Positions 28,676 to 37,561 of a DNA stretch of 64,000 nucleotides are shown here, piece by piece. The number at the start of each line of letters is the position of its first letter. The stretch's first letter is position 1. Source of the stretch: Pseudomonas laurylsulfatiphila (lineage in GTDB: Bacteria > Pseudomonadota > Gammaproteobacteria > Pseudomonadales > Pseudomonadaceae); contig NZ_NIRS01000005.1 in NCBI RefSeq assembly GCF_002934665.1, positions 186,001 through 250,000 on the forward strand, written 5' to 3'. A program made the position numbers and the translations under genes. The notes beneath the pieces were generated by a model. It was not told where the DNA came from, made no database searches, and saw nothing but the letters and a program-made list of their open reading frames with translations.

Positions 28676-28772
28676 CTGTAGGAGCGAGCTTGCTCGCGAT
28701 GGACGTTAACGCGTGCTGTCTGGATAAACGCGTCGCCTTGACGTCTTTCGCGAGCAAGCTCGCTCCTACAGG
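28676..28772. repeat. REP doublet R11 (GCGAGC family, heads outward)
   Basis: Arms CTGTAGGAGCGAGCTTGCTC and its complement are 97 bases end to end. The spacer includes GGACGTTAACGCG, related to the spacer of R7/R8. It lies, unusually, between two divergent genes. Confidence 0.9.
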
Positions 28773-28957
28773 AAGCCGGGTAGAGAATTGATTCGCCATA
28801 TGTCAGCAGCTGTTTATACTGCAAACGACCACGCCGCACTCAGTTGCGCACAGACCAATTCCAATAAAAATCCTGCCCCGCCCGCTATCGTCGAGAACGG
28901 TCGTCGGCCTGCGTATGCCTGATCACAGCGTCAAGACTACCGACAGAGACCTTGCGC

Positions 28958-30127
28958 ATGCCACTCGCTTTGCTTGCCCTCGCTGTTGCCGCCTTCGGCA
29001 TCGGCACCACCGAATTCGTCATCATGGGCCTGTTGCCCGACGTCGCCCGCGATCTCGGCGTCAGCATTCCCGACGCCGGATTGCTGATCACCGGTTACGC
29101 CCTTGGCGTGGTGTTCGGTGCACCGATCCTCGCCGTCGGCACCGCCAACATGCCGCGCAAAGCCACCCTGCTGGGCATGACGCTGATGTTCATCCTCGGC
29201 AACATGCTCTGCGCACTGGCACCAAACTACGCCACGCTGATGGCCGCGCGGGTGATCACGGCACTCTGCCACGGCGCATTTTTCGGCATCGGTTCGGTGG
29301 TGGCTGCCGGACTGGTTGCCCCCAATAAACGGGCCCAGGCGATTGCCATGATGTTCACCGGCCTGACCCTGGCCAACGTGCTCGGCGTGCCATTGGGTAC
29401 CGCGCTCGGGCAATACGCGGGTTGGCGCTCGACGTTCTGGGCGGTGTCGGTGATCGGTGTGCTCGCCGCGATTGCGCAATGGATCTGGCTGCCGAAAAAC
29501 ATCGCGATGGATAAAGCCAACCTGGCCAGCGAGTTCAAGGTGCTGGGCAAGGCCAACGTGCTGCTGGCCCTGGGCATGAGCGTGCTGGCCTCGACCAGCC
29601 TATTCAGTGTGTTTACCTACATCGCGCCGATCCTGCAGGACATCACTGGCGTCAGCCCCCACGGCGTCACCATCATGTTGCTGTTGTTCGGCGTTGGTCT
29701 GACCGCCGGCAGCATGCTCGGTGGTCGTCTGGCGGACAGCCGCTTGCTGCCATCGCTGGTGGGCATGGCATTGGCCGTGCTGGTGGTGCTGGCGGCGTTC
29801 ACACAAACCAGCCAATCGGTGATCCCGGCGGCAATCACACTGGTGCTGTGGGGGACGTTCGCCTTCGCGCTGTGCCCGATCCTGCAACTGCTGATCATCG
29901 ATCAGGCCCATGAAGCACCGAACCTCGGCTCAACGTTGAACCAGAGTGCGTTCAACCTCGGTAACGCCGCCGGCGCATGGATTGGCGGCCTGGTGGTGGC
30001 CAGTGGCGCCGACCTGGCGGACTTGCCCTGGACCGGCGCACTGGTCAGCGGCTTGACCGTGCTGACCGCACTGTTCTTCATCTATCGCCAGCGTCGCGGC
30101 GCGGTGGCGTTGAATGTAGCGGGCTGA
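28958..30127 (+). CDS. MFS transporter (DHA1 family, AraJ-like)
   Basis: This is a 389-residue inner-membrane protein with twelve predicted helices. The N-terminus LALAVAAFGIGTTEFVIMGLLPDVA is characteristic of the AraJ/PbuE-like DHA1 subgroup. TGYALGVVFGAPILAVGTANMPRK spans helix 2 and the motif A loop. Members export sugars, purines or drugs; the substrate here cannot be told. I chose ATG 28958 over TTG 28952. It ends three bases before the convergent FNT-family gene stop. Confidence 0.85.
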   Translation: MPLALLALAVAAFGIGTTEFVIMGLLPDVARDLGVSIPDAGLLITGYALGVVFGAPILAVGTANMPRKATLLGMTLMFILGNMLCALAPNYATLMAARVITALCHGAFFGIGSVVAAGLVAPNKRAQAIAMMFTGLTLANVLGVPLGTALGQYAGWRSTFWAVSVIGVLAAIAQWIWLPKNIAMDKANLASEFKVLGKANVLLALGMSVLASTSLFSVFTYIAPILQDITGVSPHGVTIMLLLFGVGLTAGSMLGGRLADSRLLPSLVGMALAVLVVLAAFTQTSQSVIPAAITLVLWGTFAFALCPILQLLIIDQAHEAPNLGSTLNQSAFNLGNAAGAWIGGLVVASGADLADLPWTGALVSGLTVLTALFFIYRQRRGAVALNVAG

Positions 30128-30130
30128 GCA

Positions 30131-31027
30131 TCACCTTGATGGTTTTTTGATCTTCTGCGGATCAGGTGCTTCGCCCTGATCCGCTGACTCTTTCGGCGGC
30201 CCGCTTTCGCTGCGGATCTGCGCATGACTGATCAGCGCGAAAATAAAGCTGCCACCTATGATGTTCCCCGCCAGCGTCGGCCCGGCGAACACCAGCCAGA
30301 AGTCCTTCCACGGCAACTCGCCGGCAAACACCAGATACGAAACCTCCAGCGAGCCGACGACGATGTGGGTGAAGTCTCCCAGCGCCATGAGGTAGGTGAT
30401 GAGGATGATGATCCACATCTTGGCGTTCTCCATGGACGGAATCATCCAGACCATGGTCGCGATCATCCAGCCGGAAACGATGCCCTTGGCGAACATCTGA
30501 CTGGCGTGATTTTCCATGACCTTGCGGCCGATATCGAGGAAGGCCACGTCGGTCTTGCTGTCGAAAATCGGCAGCTCCAGCATCACATATGCCACCAGCA
30601 AGGTGCCGCAGAGGTTACCGATCAGCACCACCGTCCACAGCCGCAGCAGACGGCCGAAGTTGGCCAGGGTCGGTTTGGTCATCACCGGCAGCACAGCGGT
30701 CAGGGTGTTTTCGGTGAACAGTTGCTGACGAGCGAGAATTACCGCGAGGAAACCGGCGCAATAACCGAAACTGGCGATCACCTTGAATCCCTCGCCGTCC
30801 GGCAGGCGCGAATTGAGCAGGCCCATGCCCATCAGCGACAGGCCCATGGTCAGCCCCGCCGCCAGCGCTGACCACCACAAAGCGGCAATGCTGCGCTCCA
30901 GCTCCTGATCGCCCTGGGTGCGAATGATCTCGTGCAACACCGCGGCACGGGGCGGCTGGCTCTTTTCGACTTCGTGCTCTTCTTGCGCCGACAGGTTCGG
31001 GGTCTTGCCGTCTTGTGCCGAGTTCAT
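30131..31027 (-). CDS. Formate/nitrite transporter (FNT) family protein
   Basis: This 298-residue protein has the six-helix FNT fold bounded by a ~45-residue charged N-terminal extension and a ~35-residue charged C-terminal tail. FNT features include ARQQLFTENTLTAVLPVM, LWTVVLIGNLCGTLLVA and AGPTLAGNIIGGSFIFAL. The long N-terminal cytoplasmic extension and the tail suggest the YfdC-like subgroup rather than the formate channel FocA. No formate or nitrite metabolism gene lies nearby, so the transported anion is unknown. It converges on the MFS gene. Confidence 0.83.
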   Translation of the reverse strand: MNSAQDGKTPNLSAQEEHEVEKSQPPRAAVLHEIIRTQGDQELERSIAALWWSALAAGLTMGLSLMGMGLLNSRLPDGEGFKVIASFGYCAGFLAVILARQQLFTENTLTAVLPVMTKPTLANFGRLLRLWTVVLIGNLCGTLLVAYVMLELPIFDSKTDVAFLDIGRKVMENHASQMFAKGIVSGWMIATMVWMIPSMENAKMWIIILITYLMALGDFTHIVVGSLEVSYLVFAGELPWKDFWLVFAGPTLAGNIIGGSFIFALISHAQIRSESGPPKESADQGEAPDPQKIKKPSR

Positions 31028-31110
31028 GATGTGCGCAACCAGTGGCGGGCTATTTAGCTACGACACGCGCTATCCGGAGCTGTTCAGTCGTTGCGGCGAT
31101 GACACCGCTT

Positions 31111-31199
31111 CCGTAGGAGCTGGCTTGCCAGCGATGGCGATATTGGCACCACCACGGAAATCGCGGCGATGCTATCGCTGGCAAGCCAGCTCCTACAGG
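31111..31199. repeat. REP doublet R12 (GCTGGC family, heads outward)
   Basis: The left arm CCGTAGGAGCTGGCTTGCCA pairs with the right arm ending AAGCCAGCTCCTACAGG. It lies between the thioesterase stop and the FNT gene start. Confidence 0.9.
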
Positions 31200-31206
31200 G
31201 CTCGCA

Positions 31207-31611
31207 TTACGAGCCGGCGTCATCGTCCTGGAACTGGTCTTTGACGTACTTGATCTCGGTCCGGCCGTGGGGCGCCGGCAAGCCGTCTTCACCGAGGTTG
31301 ACGAAGACCATTTTCTCGACCGTGAGGATGCTCTTGCGGGTGATCTTGTTGCGCACTTCGCAGGTCAGGGTGATCGAGGTACGGCCGAACTCGGTGGCGG
31401 TGATGCCCAGTTCGATGATGTCGCCTTGGCGCGAGGCGCTGACGAAGTTGATTTCGGAAATGTACTTGGTCACTACACGCTGGTTGCCCAACTGGACGAT
31501 GGCGTAGATCGCCGCCTCTTCGTCGATCCAGCGCAACAGGCTGCCGCCGAACAAAGTGCCGTTAGGATTGAGGTCTTCGGGTTTTACCCATTTGCGGGTG
31601 TGGAAATTCAT
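31207..31611 (-). CDS. Acyl-CoA thioesterase, hot-dog fold (YciA-like)
   Basis: This is a 134-residue hot-dog protein. The segment VKPEDLNPNGTLFGGSLLRWIDEEAAIYA is the family signature, with the N/GGxxxxxxDE arrangement carrying the catalytic Asp. VKYISEINFVSASRQGDIIE is the dimer-core strand. By family it hydrolyses acyl-CoA; chain length is not predictable here. I chose ATG 31611; longer in-frame starts upstream would overlap the divergent ahcY promoter region. The gene is divergent from ahcY. Confidence 0.86.
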   Translation of the reverse strand: MNFHTRKWVKPEDLNPNGTLFGGSLLRWIDEEAAIYAIVQLGNQRVVTKYISEINFVSASRQGDIIELGITATEFGRTSITLTCEVRNKITRKSILTVEKMVFVNLGEDGLPAPHGRTEIKYVKDQFQDDDAGS

Positions 31612-31731
31612 GTTCACTCCTGAGCGTCTTGCCGAATGATGCTGACCATCATGGCAGAGCCCGACCCAGAGCTCTATTGAGCATCGACTATGGTCTCGAT
31701 TACCGTTCGGACATTGACCGACAGAAACGCT

Positions 31732-31759
31732 TTGGAAGATCAGCATAGCCCGCTATAAT
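31732..31759 (+). promoter_or_regulatory. Putative sigma-70 promoter of ahcY
   Basis: TTGGAA (31732-31737) and a perfect TATAAT (31754-31759) are 16 bases apart, placing a start near 31766, about 45 bases before the riboswitch aptamer. Confidence 0.7.
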
Positions 31760-31811
31760 CGCCACCGTTTCAAAACGGTCATCATCACTTGATACCGTTT
31801 TCCCGCCACCT

Positions 31812-31926
31812 GTCCGAGGGGCGCTGCAGCAGGTTCGACCTGTCAGGCTCGGATGGGGCGTTGCCTGGCCTTAAGCCAGACACTAAACGCACAACGGCGC
31901 CCATTCGCATACATTACGAATGGAGG
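31812..31926 (+). ncRNA. S-adenosylhomocysteine (SAH) riboswitch with SD-masking hairpin
   Basis: The leader of ahcY matches the SAH riboswitch. CCGAG (31814-31818) pairs with CTCGG (31848-31852). GGGCGC (31819-31824) pairs with GCGCCC (31897-31902). The conserved CGCTGC and CAGGCTCGG blocks and the 3' ACAACGGCGC are all present, with a variable hairpin (CTGGC/GCCAG near 31864-31879) between. Just downstream CCATTCG (31901-31907) can pair with CGAATGG (31917-31923), which overlaps the GGAGG ribosome-binding site at 31922-31926. Bases 31901-31902 are shared by both structures. This fits the known design in which SAH binding opens the ribosome-binding site and raises ahcY expression. Confidence 0.92.
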
Positions 31927-31932
31927 CTCTTC

Positions 31933-33342
31933 ATGAGCGCTGTTATCACGCCTGCAGATTTTACCGATTACAAAGTCGCCGACATGTCCCTGGCTGCCTG
32001 GGGCCGTCGCGAAACCATCATCGCCGAATCCGAAATGCCGGCCCTGATGGGTCTGCGTCGCAAGTACTCCGAAGAGCAACCGCTCAAGGGCGCGAAGATC
32101 CTCGGCTGCATCCACATGACCATTCAGACTGCCGTGCTGATCGAAACCCTGGTTGCCCTGGGTGCCGAAGTGCGCTGGTCGTCCTGCAACATTTTCTCGA
32201 CTCAGGATCAGGCCGCCGCTTCCATCGCCGCTGCCGGCATCCCGGTTTTCGCCTGGAAAGGTGAAACCGAACAAGAGTACGAGTGGTGCCTGGAGCAGAC
32301 CATCCTCAAGGATGGCCAGCCATGGGACGCCAACATGATCCTCGACGACGGCGGCGACCTGACCGAACTGCTGCACAAGAAGTACCCACAGGTTCTGGAT
32401 CGCGTTCACGGCGTGACCGAAGAAACCACCACCGGCGTTCACCGCCTGCTGGACATGCTGGCCAAGGGCGAGCTGAAAATCCCGGCCATCAACGTCAACG
32501 ACTCGGTGACCAAGAGCAAGAACGACAACAAGTACGGCTGCCGTCACAGCCTGAACGATGCCATCAAGCGCGGCACCGACCACCTGCTGTCCGGCAAGCA
32601 AGCGCTGGTCATCGGCTACGGTGACGTGGGCAAGGGTTCCGCTCAGTCCCTGCGTCAGGAAGGCATGATCGTCAAGGTTTCCGAAGTCGACCCGATCTGC
32701 GCCATGCAAGCCTGCATGGACGGCTTCGAACTGGTTTCGCCGTTCATCGACGGTATCAACAACGGTACCGAAGCAAGCATCGACAAGGCGCTGCTGGGCA
32801 AGATCGACCTGATCGTGACCACCACCGGGAACGTCAACGTTTGCGACGCAAACATGCTCAAGGCCCTGAAGAAGCGCGCTGTTGTCTGCAACATCGGTCA
32901 CTTCGACAACGAAATCGACACCGCTTTCATGCGCAAGAACTGGGCATGGGAAGAAGTGAAGCCACAGGTTCACAAGATCCACCGTACCGGTGCTGGCAAT
33001 TTCGACCCACAGAACGACGACTACCTGATCCTGCTGGCCGAAGGCCGCCTGGTTAACCTGGGCAACGCCACTGGTCACCCGAGCCGCATCATGGACGGTT
33101 CGTTCGCCAACCAGGTTCTGGCGCAGATCTTCCTGTTCGGCCAGAAGTACGCCGACCTGTCGCCAGCCCAGAAAGCCGAGCGCCTGACCGTTGAAGTACT
33201 GCCGAAGAAACTCGACGAAGAAGTGGCCCTGGAAATGGTCCGTGGCTTCGGCGGCGTTGTGACTCAACTGACCAAGACCCAGGCCGACTACATCGGCGTG
33301 ACCGTCGAAGGTCCGTTCAAGCCGCACGCTTACCGCTACTGA
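31933..33342 (+). CDS. ahcY: S-adenosylhomocysteine hydrolase
   Basis: This 469-residue NAD-dependent enzyme splits SAH to adenosine and homocysteine and so relieves product inhibition of methyltransferases. Signatures are WSSCNIFSTQDQAAASIA (substrate site), DSVTKSKNDNKYGCRHS and the NAD-binding GYGDVGKGSA; the C-terminus KPHAYRY is the family's conserved end. ATG 31933 is preceded by GGAGG. The gene is under an SAH riboswitch and is followed by metF after REP doublet R13. Confidence 0.97.
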   Translation: MSAVITPADFTDYKVADMSLAAWGRRETIIAESEMPALMGLRRKYSEEQPLKGAKILGCIHMTIQTAVLIETLVALGAEVRWSSCNIFSTQDQAAASIAAAGIPVFAWKGETEQEYEWCLEQTILKDGQPWDANMILDDGGDLTELLHKKYPQVLDRVHGVTEETTTGVHRLLDMLAKGELKIPAINVNDSVTKSKNDNKYGCRHSLNDAIKRGTDHLLSGKQALVIGYGDVGKGSAQSLRQEGMIVKVSEVDPICAMQACMDGFELVSPFIDGINNGTEASIDKALLGKIDLIVTTTGNVNVCDANMLKALKKRAVVCNIGHFDNEIDTAFMRKNWAWEEVKPQVHKIHRTGAGNFDPQNDDYLILLAEGRLVNLGNATGHPSRIMDGSFANQVLAQIFLFGQKYADLSPAQKAERLTVEVLPKKLDEEVALEMVRGFGGVVTQLTKTQADYIGVTVEGPFKPHAYRY

Positions 33343-33363
33343 TAGACGCTGACTGATCGCTCT

Positions 33364-33444
33364 CTGTAGGAGCTGCCGCAGGCTGCGATCTTTTGACCTT
33401 GATTGTCAGGATCAAAAGATCGCAGCCTGCGGCAGCTCCTACAG
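33364..33444. repeat. REP doublet R13 (GCAGCC family, heads outward)
   Basis: Arms CTGTAGGAGCTGCCGCAGGC and its complement carry TTTT/AAAA at the inner ends. It lies between ahcY and metF and could act as a processing or attenuating hairpin. Confidence 0.9.
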
Positions 33445-33483
33445 AAGCCTGCGTCCGGCTTACGTGTTTCCAAGGATATGACC

Positions 33484-34329
33484 ATGTCCCAAGATCGTCG
33501 CTACAGCTTCGAGTTCTTCCCTACGAAGACCGATGCTGGGCATGAAAAGCTGCTCGCCACTGCTCGTCAGCTGGCCATCTACAACCCCGATTTCTTCTCC
33601 TGCACCTATGGCGCCGGCGGCTCGACCCGTGATCGCACGCTGAACACCGTGTTGCAGCTGGAAAGCGAAGTCAAAATCCCTGCCGCTCCGCATCTGTCCT
33701 GCGTAGGCGACAGCAAAGACGACCTGCGCGGCCTGCTGGCCCAGTACAAGGCCGCCGGCATCAAGCGCATCGTCGCCCTGCGCGGTGACCTGCCTTCGGG
33801 CATGGGCATGGCCAGTGGCGAAATGCGCCACGCCAATGACCTGGTTGAATTCATTCGTGAAGAAACCGGCGACCATTTCCACATCGAAGTCGCCGCGTAC
33901 CCGGAAATGCATCCGCAAGCGCGCAACTTCGAAGACGATGTCGCCAACTTCGTGCGCAAAGCCAACGCCGGCGCCGACAGCGCGATCACCCAGTACTTCT
34001 TCAACGCCGACTGCTACTTCTACTTCGTGGAACGTGTGCGGGCGTTGGGCGTGGACATCCCGATCGTGCCGGGCATCATGCCGATCACCAACTACAGCAA
34101 GCTGGCGCGTTTCTCCGATGCCTGCGGTGCGGAAATCCCGCGCTGGATCCGCAAGCAACTGGAAGCTTACGGCGACGACACCCAGAGCATTCAGCGCTTT
34201 GGCGAACAGGTCATCACCGAGATGTGTGAACAACTGCTGCAAGGTGGCGCTCCAGGGCTGCACTTCTACACACTGAACCAGGCTGAAGCGAGCCTGGCGG
34301 TGTGGAACAACCTGAAGTTGCCGCGTTAA
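33484..34329 (+). CDS. metF: 5,10-methylenetetrahydrofolate reductase
   Basis: This 281-residue flavoenzyme reduces methylene-THF to methyl-THF for methionine synthesis. The N-terminus RRYSFEFFPTKTDAG contains the catalytic Glu of the FEFFPP-type motif. VALRGDLPSG and PGIMPITNYSKLARF are further family blocks. I chose ATG 33484, since AAGGA at 33472-33476 is seven bases away; the ATG at 33478 is too close to it. It lies downstream of ahcY, the usual Pseudomonas order. Confidence 0.96.
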   Translation: MSQDRRYSFEFFPTKTDAGHEKLLATARQLAIYNPDFFSCTYGAGGSTRDRTLNTVLQLESEVKIPAAPHLSCVGDSKDDLRGLLAQYKAAGIKRIVALRGDLPSGMGMASGEMRHANDLVEFIREETGDHFHIEVAAYPEMHPQARNFEDDVANFVRKANAGADSAITQYFFNADCYFYFVERVRALGVDIPIVPGIMPITNYSKLARFSDACGAEIPRWIRKQLEAYGDDTQSIQRFGEQVITEMCEQLLQGGAPGLHFYTLNQAEASLAVWNNLKLPR

Positions 34330-34342
34330 GCAAAGCAAGATC

Positions 34343-34399
34343 AAAAGATCGCAGCCTACGACAGCTCCTACAGGAGCTGCTGTAGGCTGCGATCTTTTG
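34343..34399. repeat. REP doublet R14 (GCAGCC family), collapsed form
   Basis: Two units share a single head: AGCTCCTACAGGAGCT is itself a palindrome at the centre, with GATCGCAGCC and GGCTGCGATC outside. There is no spacer loop. It could serve as a strong hairpin after metF. Confidence 0.85.
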
Positions 34400-34494
34400 C
34401 TTCAACGCACTATAAATGTGCGGCAATCCACGGAGTTAGAGCATCTGCGGTGAGTTTCTGGCTCTTTCCGGTTTCTCGTCGTAATCTCAAGCCC

Positions 34495-35310
34495 ATGCCT
34501 TTGATCACGCAGTTAATCGCCGTACTTGCCTTCACTTGCCTGAGCTTCGCCGCCCGGGGCGAGAAGTTGCGCATTGTCACGGAGCCGTGGGCGCCTTATG
34601 TGTACGATGACAACGGCAAATCACTGGGCCTGGACTACGAAACCACCGCCATTGTCTTCAAGCGCCTGGGCATCGAAGTGGAGTGGCAGTTCCTGCCATG
34701 GAAACGCTGCCTGTCGATGCTTGAATCAGGCCAGGCCGACGGCGCGCTGGACATCTTTCACAGCGATGAACGCGATGCGACCCTTCTCTACCCCAGCGAA
34801 CCACTGTCTGAAGTGCAGTTCGTGTTGTTCTACGCCAATGACCGGCCCCATCCGTTTCGCACCCTTGATGACTTGCGCGGCCTGACCATCGGCATCTCGC
34901 CGGGTTACCTGTACAGCAAGGACTTCAGCGACTCCACGTTGTTCACTCGCGAGCCGGCGCCCACCCACGAAGCCAACTTCGGCAAACTGCTGCGCGGGCG
35001 GATTGACCTGTTGATTACCGACCGCCGGGTCGGCCAGCATTTGCTCGATGAACTGGGCATCCGCGACAAGATCACCGAAAACCCGACGATCATCAGCCAG
35101 CAAAGCCAGTTTCTCGCGGTGCGGCGCAATGCGGGCATGGATCTGCTGGTGCAACGTTTCGGTGCCGAACTCAAACGCTTCAAGCGCGAGCCCGCCTACG
35201 CCGAACTGAGTGCCCGCTATGGCGCGGAACCGGCCGTCAACATGAAAACTGAAAAGACCACGGCCGCCACGGAAAAAACCGTTGAGCAGCAGGAAAGCGG
35301 CGCGCAGTGA
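34495..35310 (+). CDS. Periplasmic solute-binding protein (SBP family 3)
   Basis: This 271-residue exported protein has a signal peptide (MPLITQLIAVLAFTCLSFAARG) and a family 3 binding domain starting EKLRIVTEPWAPYVYDDNGK. SMLESGQADGALDIFHSDERD is the hinge/ligand block. The last ~35 residues (TEKTTAATEKTVEQQESGAQ) are a low-complexity polar tail beyond the fold. I chose ATG 34495; a GTG at 34450 would add 15 residues ahead of the signal peptide. No permease gene is adjacent. The ligand is unknown. Confidence 0.75.
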   Translation: MPLITQLIAVLAFTCLSFAARGEKLRIVTEPWAPYVYDDNGKSLGLDYETTAIVFKRLGIEVEWQFLPWKRCLSMLESGQADGALDIFHSDERDATLLYPSEPLSEVQFVLFYANDRPHPFRTLDDLRGLTIGISPGYLYSKDFSDSTLFTREPAPTHEANFGKLLRGRIDLLITDRRVGQHLLDELGIRDKITENPTIISQQSQFLAVRRNAGMDLLVQRFGAELKRFKREPAYAELSARYGAEPAVNMKTEKTTAATEKTVEQQESGAQ

Positions 35311-35316
35311 TTGCTC

Positions 35317-35325
35317 TGTTATACT
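35317..35325 (+). promoter_or_regulatory. Possible extended -10 promoter of rhlE
   Basis: TGTTATACT forms an extended -10 (TGN plus TATACT), 207 bases before the rhlE ATG. No good -35 box is seen. If used, the message would have a leader of about 200 bases. Confidence 0.35.
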
Positions 35326-35532
35326 CCGGCCTTCCCGCCAGGCTCACGCCCGGACGCCCGGAATCGTTAAAGGCATCTCAACCCCGCTACTGCGCAGCTT
35401 TCAGCCCGCGCGAGCGCTTGCAGACGAGCCTTCGAGACCCAGCAGGACCGGACGGGATTGCGTCCTCTTAAACGCCATTCGCGCCAGGCAAGACTCCCAT
35501 TGGGCCAAGCCCTAACTAAAACAGGATTACTC

Positions 35533-37395
35533 ATGTCCTTTGCTTCCCTCGGTCTCTCCGAGGCTTTAGTCCGCGCCATCGAGGCAGCGGGCTATACCGA
35601 GCCTACTCCGGTGCAACAGCGGGCCATTCCCGCCGTGTTGCAAGGTCGCGACCTGATGGTCGCGGCACAGACAGGTACTGGTAAAACCGGCGGTTTCGCC
35701 CTTCCGATCCTGGAGCGGTTGTTCCCCAACGGTCACCCGGACAAATCCCAGCGTCATGGCCCGCGCCAACCGCGCGTACTGGTCCTGACCCCGACTCGCG
35801 AACTCGCCGCGCAAGTGCATGAAAGCTTCAAGGTCTATGCCCGTGACCTGAAGTTCGTCAGCGCCTGCATCTTCGGTGGTGTCGGCATGAACCCGCAGGT
35901 TCAGGCCATGTCCCGTGGCGTAGACGTGCTGGTGGCCTGCCCTGGCCGCCTGCTCGACCTGGCCGGCCAAGGCAGCGTCGATCTGTCCCACGTGGAAATC
36001 CTCGTGCTGGACGAGGCCGACCGCATGCTCGACATGGGCTTCGTCCATGACGTGAAAAAGGTCCTGGCCCGCCTGCCGGCCAAACGTCAGAACCTGCTGT
36101 TCTCGGCGACCTTCTCCAAGGACATCACCGACCTCGCCGGCAAGCTGCTGCACAACCCGGAACGCATCGAAGTCACGCCGCCGAACACCACGGTCGAGCG
36201 TATCGAACAACGCGTATTCCGTTTGCCGGCCAGCCACAAGCGTGCCTTGCTGGCGCACCTGATCACCGCTGGCGCCTGGGAACAGGTGCTGGTGTTCACC
36301 CGCACCAAGCACGGCGCCAACCGCCTGGCCGAGTACCTGGACAAACACGGCCTGAGCGCCGTCGCGATCCACGGCAACAAGAGCCAGAACGCCCGCACCA
36401 AAGCCCTGGCCGATTTCAAGGCCGGCACCGTGCGCATCCTGGTGGCCACCGACATCGCCGCCCGCGGCCTGGACATCGACCAGCTGCCACACGTGGTCAA
36501 CTTCGAACTGCCGAATGTCGATGAAGACTACGTGCACCGTATCGGCCGTACCGGTCGTGCCGGTCGTTCGGGCGAGGCGATTTCGCTGGTCGCCCCGGAC
36601 GAAGAAAAACTGCTGAAAAGCATCGAACGCATGACCAAGCAGAAAATCGCCGACGGCGACCTGATGGGCTTCGATGCAAGCACCATCGAGGCGGAAAAGC
36701 CTGAAGTGCGCGAGCGTCCGGACATGCGCAACCCGCGCAATCCGCGTGGCCCGCGCGGCGACGGTCCGAACGGCAGCGGTGGCGGCGGCGGTCGCAAGGA
36801 CAAAGGCAAGGACAAGGGCAAGGAAAAACCGGCTGGCGAACGCGGCGAGCGCCCTGCCCGTCAGCAAAAGCCACGTGAAGGCACTCCGGCACGCGAACAG
36901 CGTCCGTCGCAGCCTCCTCGTGCCGCCGCCGACCGTGCCCCGGACGAGTTCCTGGACGACGATATCGATAACTTCGGTAACCGCGTCGACTACGTACCGC
37001 AGCAGAAACCCGCGCAAGGCCGTGGTCGCCGTCCGGGTGCTCCGCCACAGGGCACCGCCGCAGGCACTCCACGTTCCGGCAAGCCACAAGGTCGCCAGAA
37101 CGGTCCGCGCAACAGCGATGGCGCCAGCACCGGCACTCCGCCGGCCAAGCGTAGCGGTCCTCGCAGCGGCGCACCGCGCGATGGTCAGGCCCGCCGCGAA
37201 GACTCACGCAATCGCCGCCCGGCCCGTGACGACCAGCCTCGTTCGGAACCGGCTGTGCAGAACCCGCGTGGCCCGGCACCGAAGATCATGCACAAGGAAT
37301 CGAAAGCCGACCGCTTCCCGACACCTGAGCAGCTGGATCAACTGCCAAGCCGTCCTCGTGGTGAAAAACCGGCATTGCTGACCCGCAATCGCTGA
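35533..37395 (+). CDS. rhlE: DEAD-box RNA helicase RhlE
   Basis: This 620-residue protein has a DEAD-box core (residues ~1-380) with AQTGTGKT, PTRELA, DEAD in LVLDEADRMLDMGF, SAT and HRIGRTGRAG. The following ~230 residues are a disordered, basic tail rich in Arg, Gly, Pro and Lys (GPNGSGGGGGRKDKGKDKGK and several RG-containing stretches). Such tails extend RNA binding in RhlE proteins. The likely role is ribosome assembly and RNA turnover, especially in the cold. ATG 35533 starts MSFASLGLSEALVRAI, typical of the family. An intrinsic terminator follows. Confidence 0.94.
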   Translation: MSFASLGLSEALVRAIEAAGYTEPTPVQQRAIPAVLQGRDLMVAAQTGTGKTGGFALPILERLFPNGHPDKSQRHGPRQPRVLVLTPTRELAAQVHESFKVYARDLKFVSACIFGGVGMNPQVQAMSRGVDVLVACPGRLLDLAGQGSVDLSHVEILVLDEADRMLDMGFVHDVKKVLARLPAKRQNLLFSATFSKDITDLAGKLLHNPERIEVTPPNTTVERIEQRVFRLPASHKRALLAHLITAGAWEQVLVFTRTKHGANRLAEYLDKHGLSAVAIHGNKSQNARTKALADFKAGTVRILVATDIAARGLDIDQLPHVVNFELPNVDEDYVHRIGRTGRAGRSGEAISLVAPDEEKLLKSIERMTKQKIADGDLMGFDASTIEAEKPEVRERPDMRNPRNPRGPRGDGPNGSGGGGGRKDKGKDKGKEKPAGERGERPARQQKPREGTPAREQRPSQPPRAAADRAPDEFLDDDIDNFGNRVDYVPQQKPAQGRGRRPGAPPQGTAAGTPRSGKPQGRQNGPRNSDGASTGTPPAKRSGPRSGAPRDGQARREDSRNRRPARDDQPRSEPAVQNPRGPAPKIMHKESKADRFPTPEQLDQLPSRPRGEKPALLTRNR

Positions 37396-37412
37396 GTTAT
37401 CGCTGCAATAAA

Positions 37413-37446
37413 AATGCCCCGCGCCGAAAGGTTCGGGGCATTTTTG
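37413..37446 (+). terminator. Intrinsic terminator after rhlE
   Basis: AATGCCCCG pairs with CGGGGCATT and is followed by a T run, 18 bases past the rhlE stop. Confidence 0.9.
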
Positions 37447-37463
37447 TTGATGCGGGATCCGCT

Positions 37464-37540
37464 TTTGTAGGAGCTGCCGCAGGCTGCGATCTTTTGCTCC
37501 TGAAAATCAAAAGATCGCAGCCTGCGGCAGCTCCTACAGG
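37464..37540. repeat. REP doublet R15 (GCAGCC family, heads outward)
   Basis: Arms TTGTAGGAGCTGCCGCAGGC and its complement face outward with TTTTGCTCCTG in the spacer. It lies between the rhlE and yceI terminators. Confidence 0.9.
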
Positions 37541-37561
37541 GGATTGTGTACGGCAATAAAA

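Noticed and set aside
33364..33444. R13 as a dedicated ahcY terminator
   Set aside because: It is a standard REP doublet found at many other sites. It may reduce read-through, but metF follows and there is no proper terminator T run, so I did not call a terminator.
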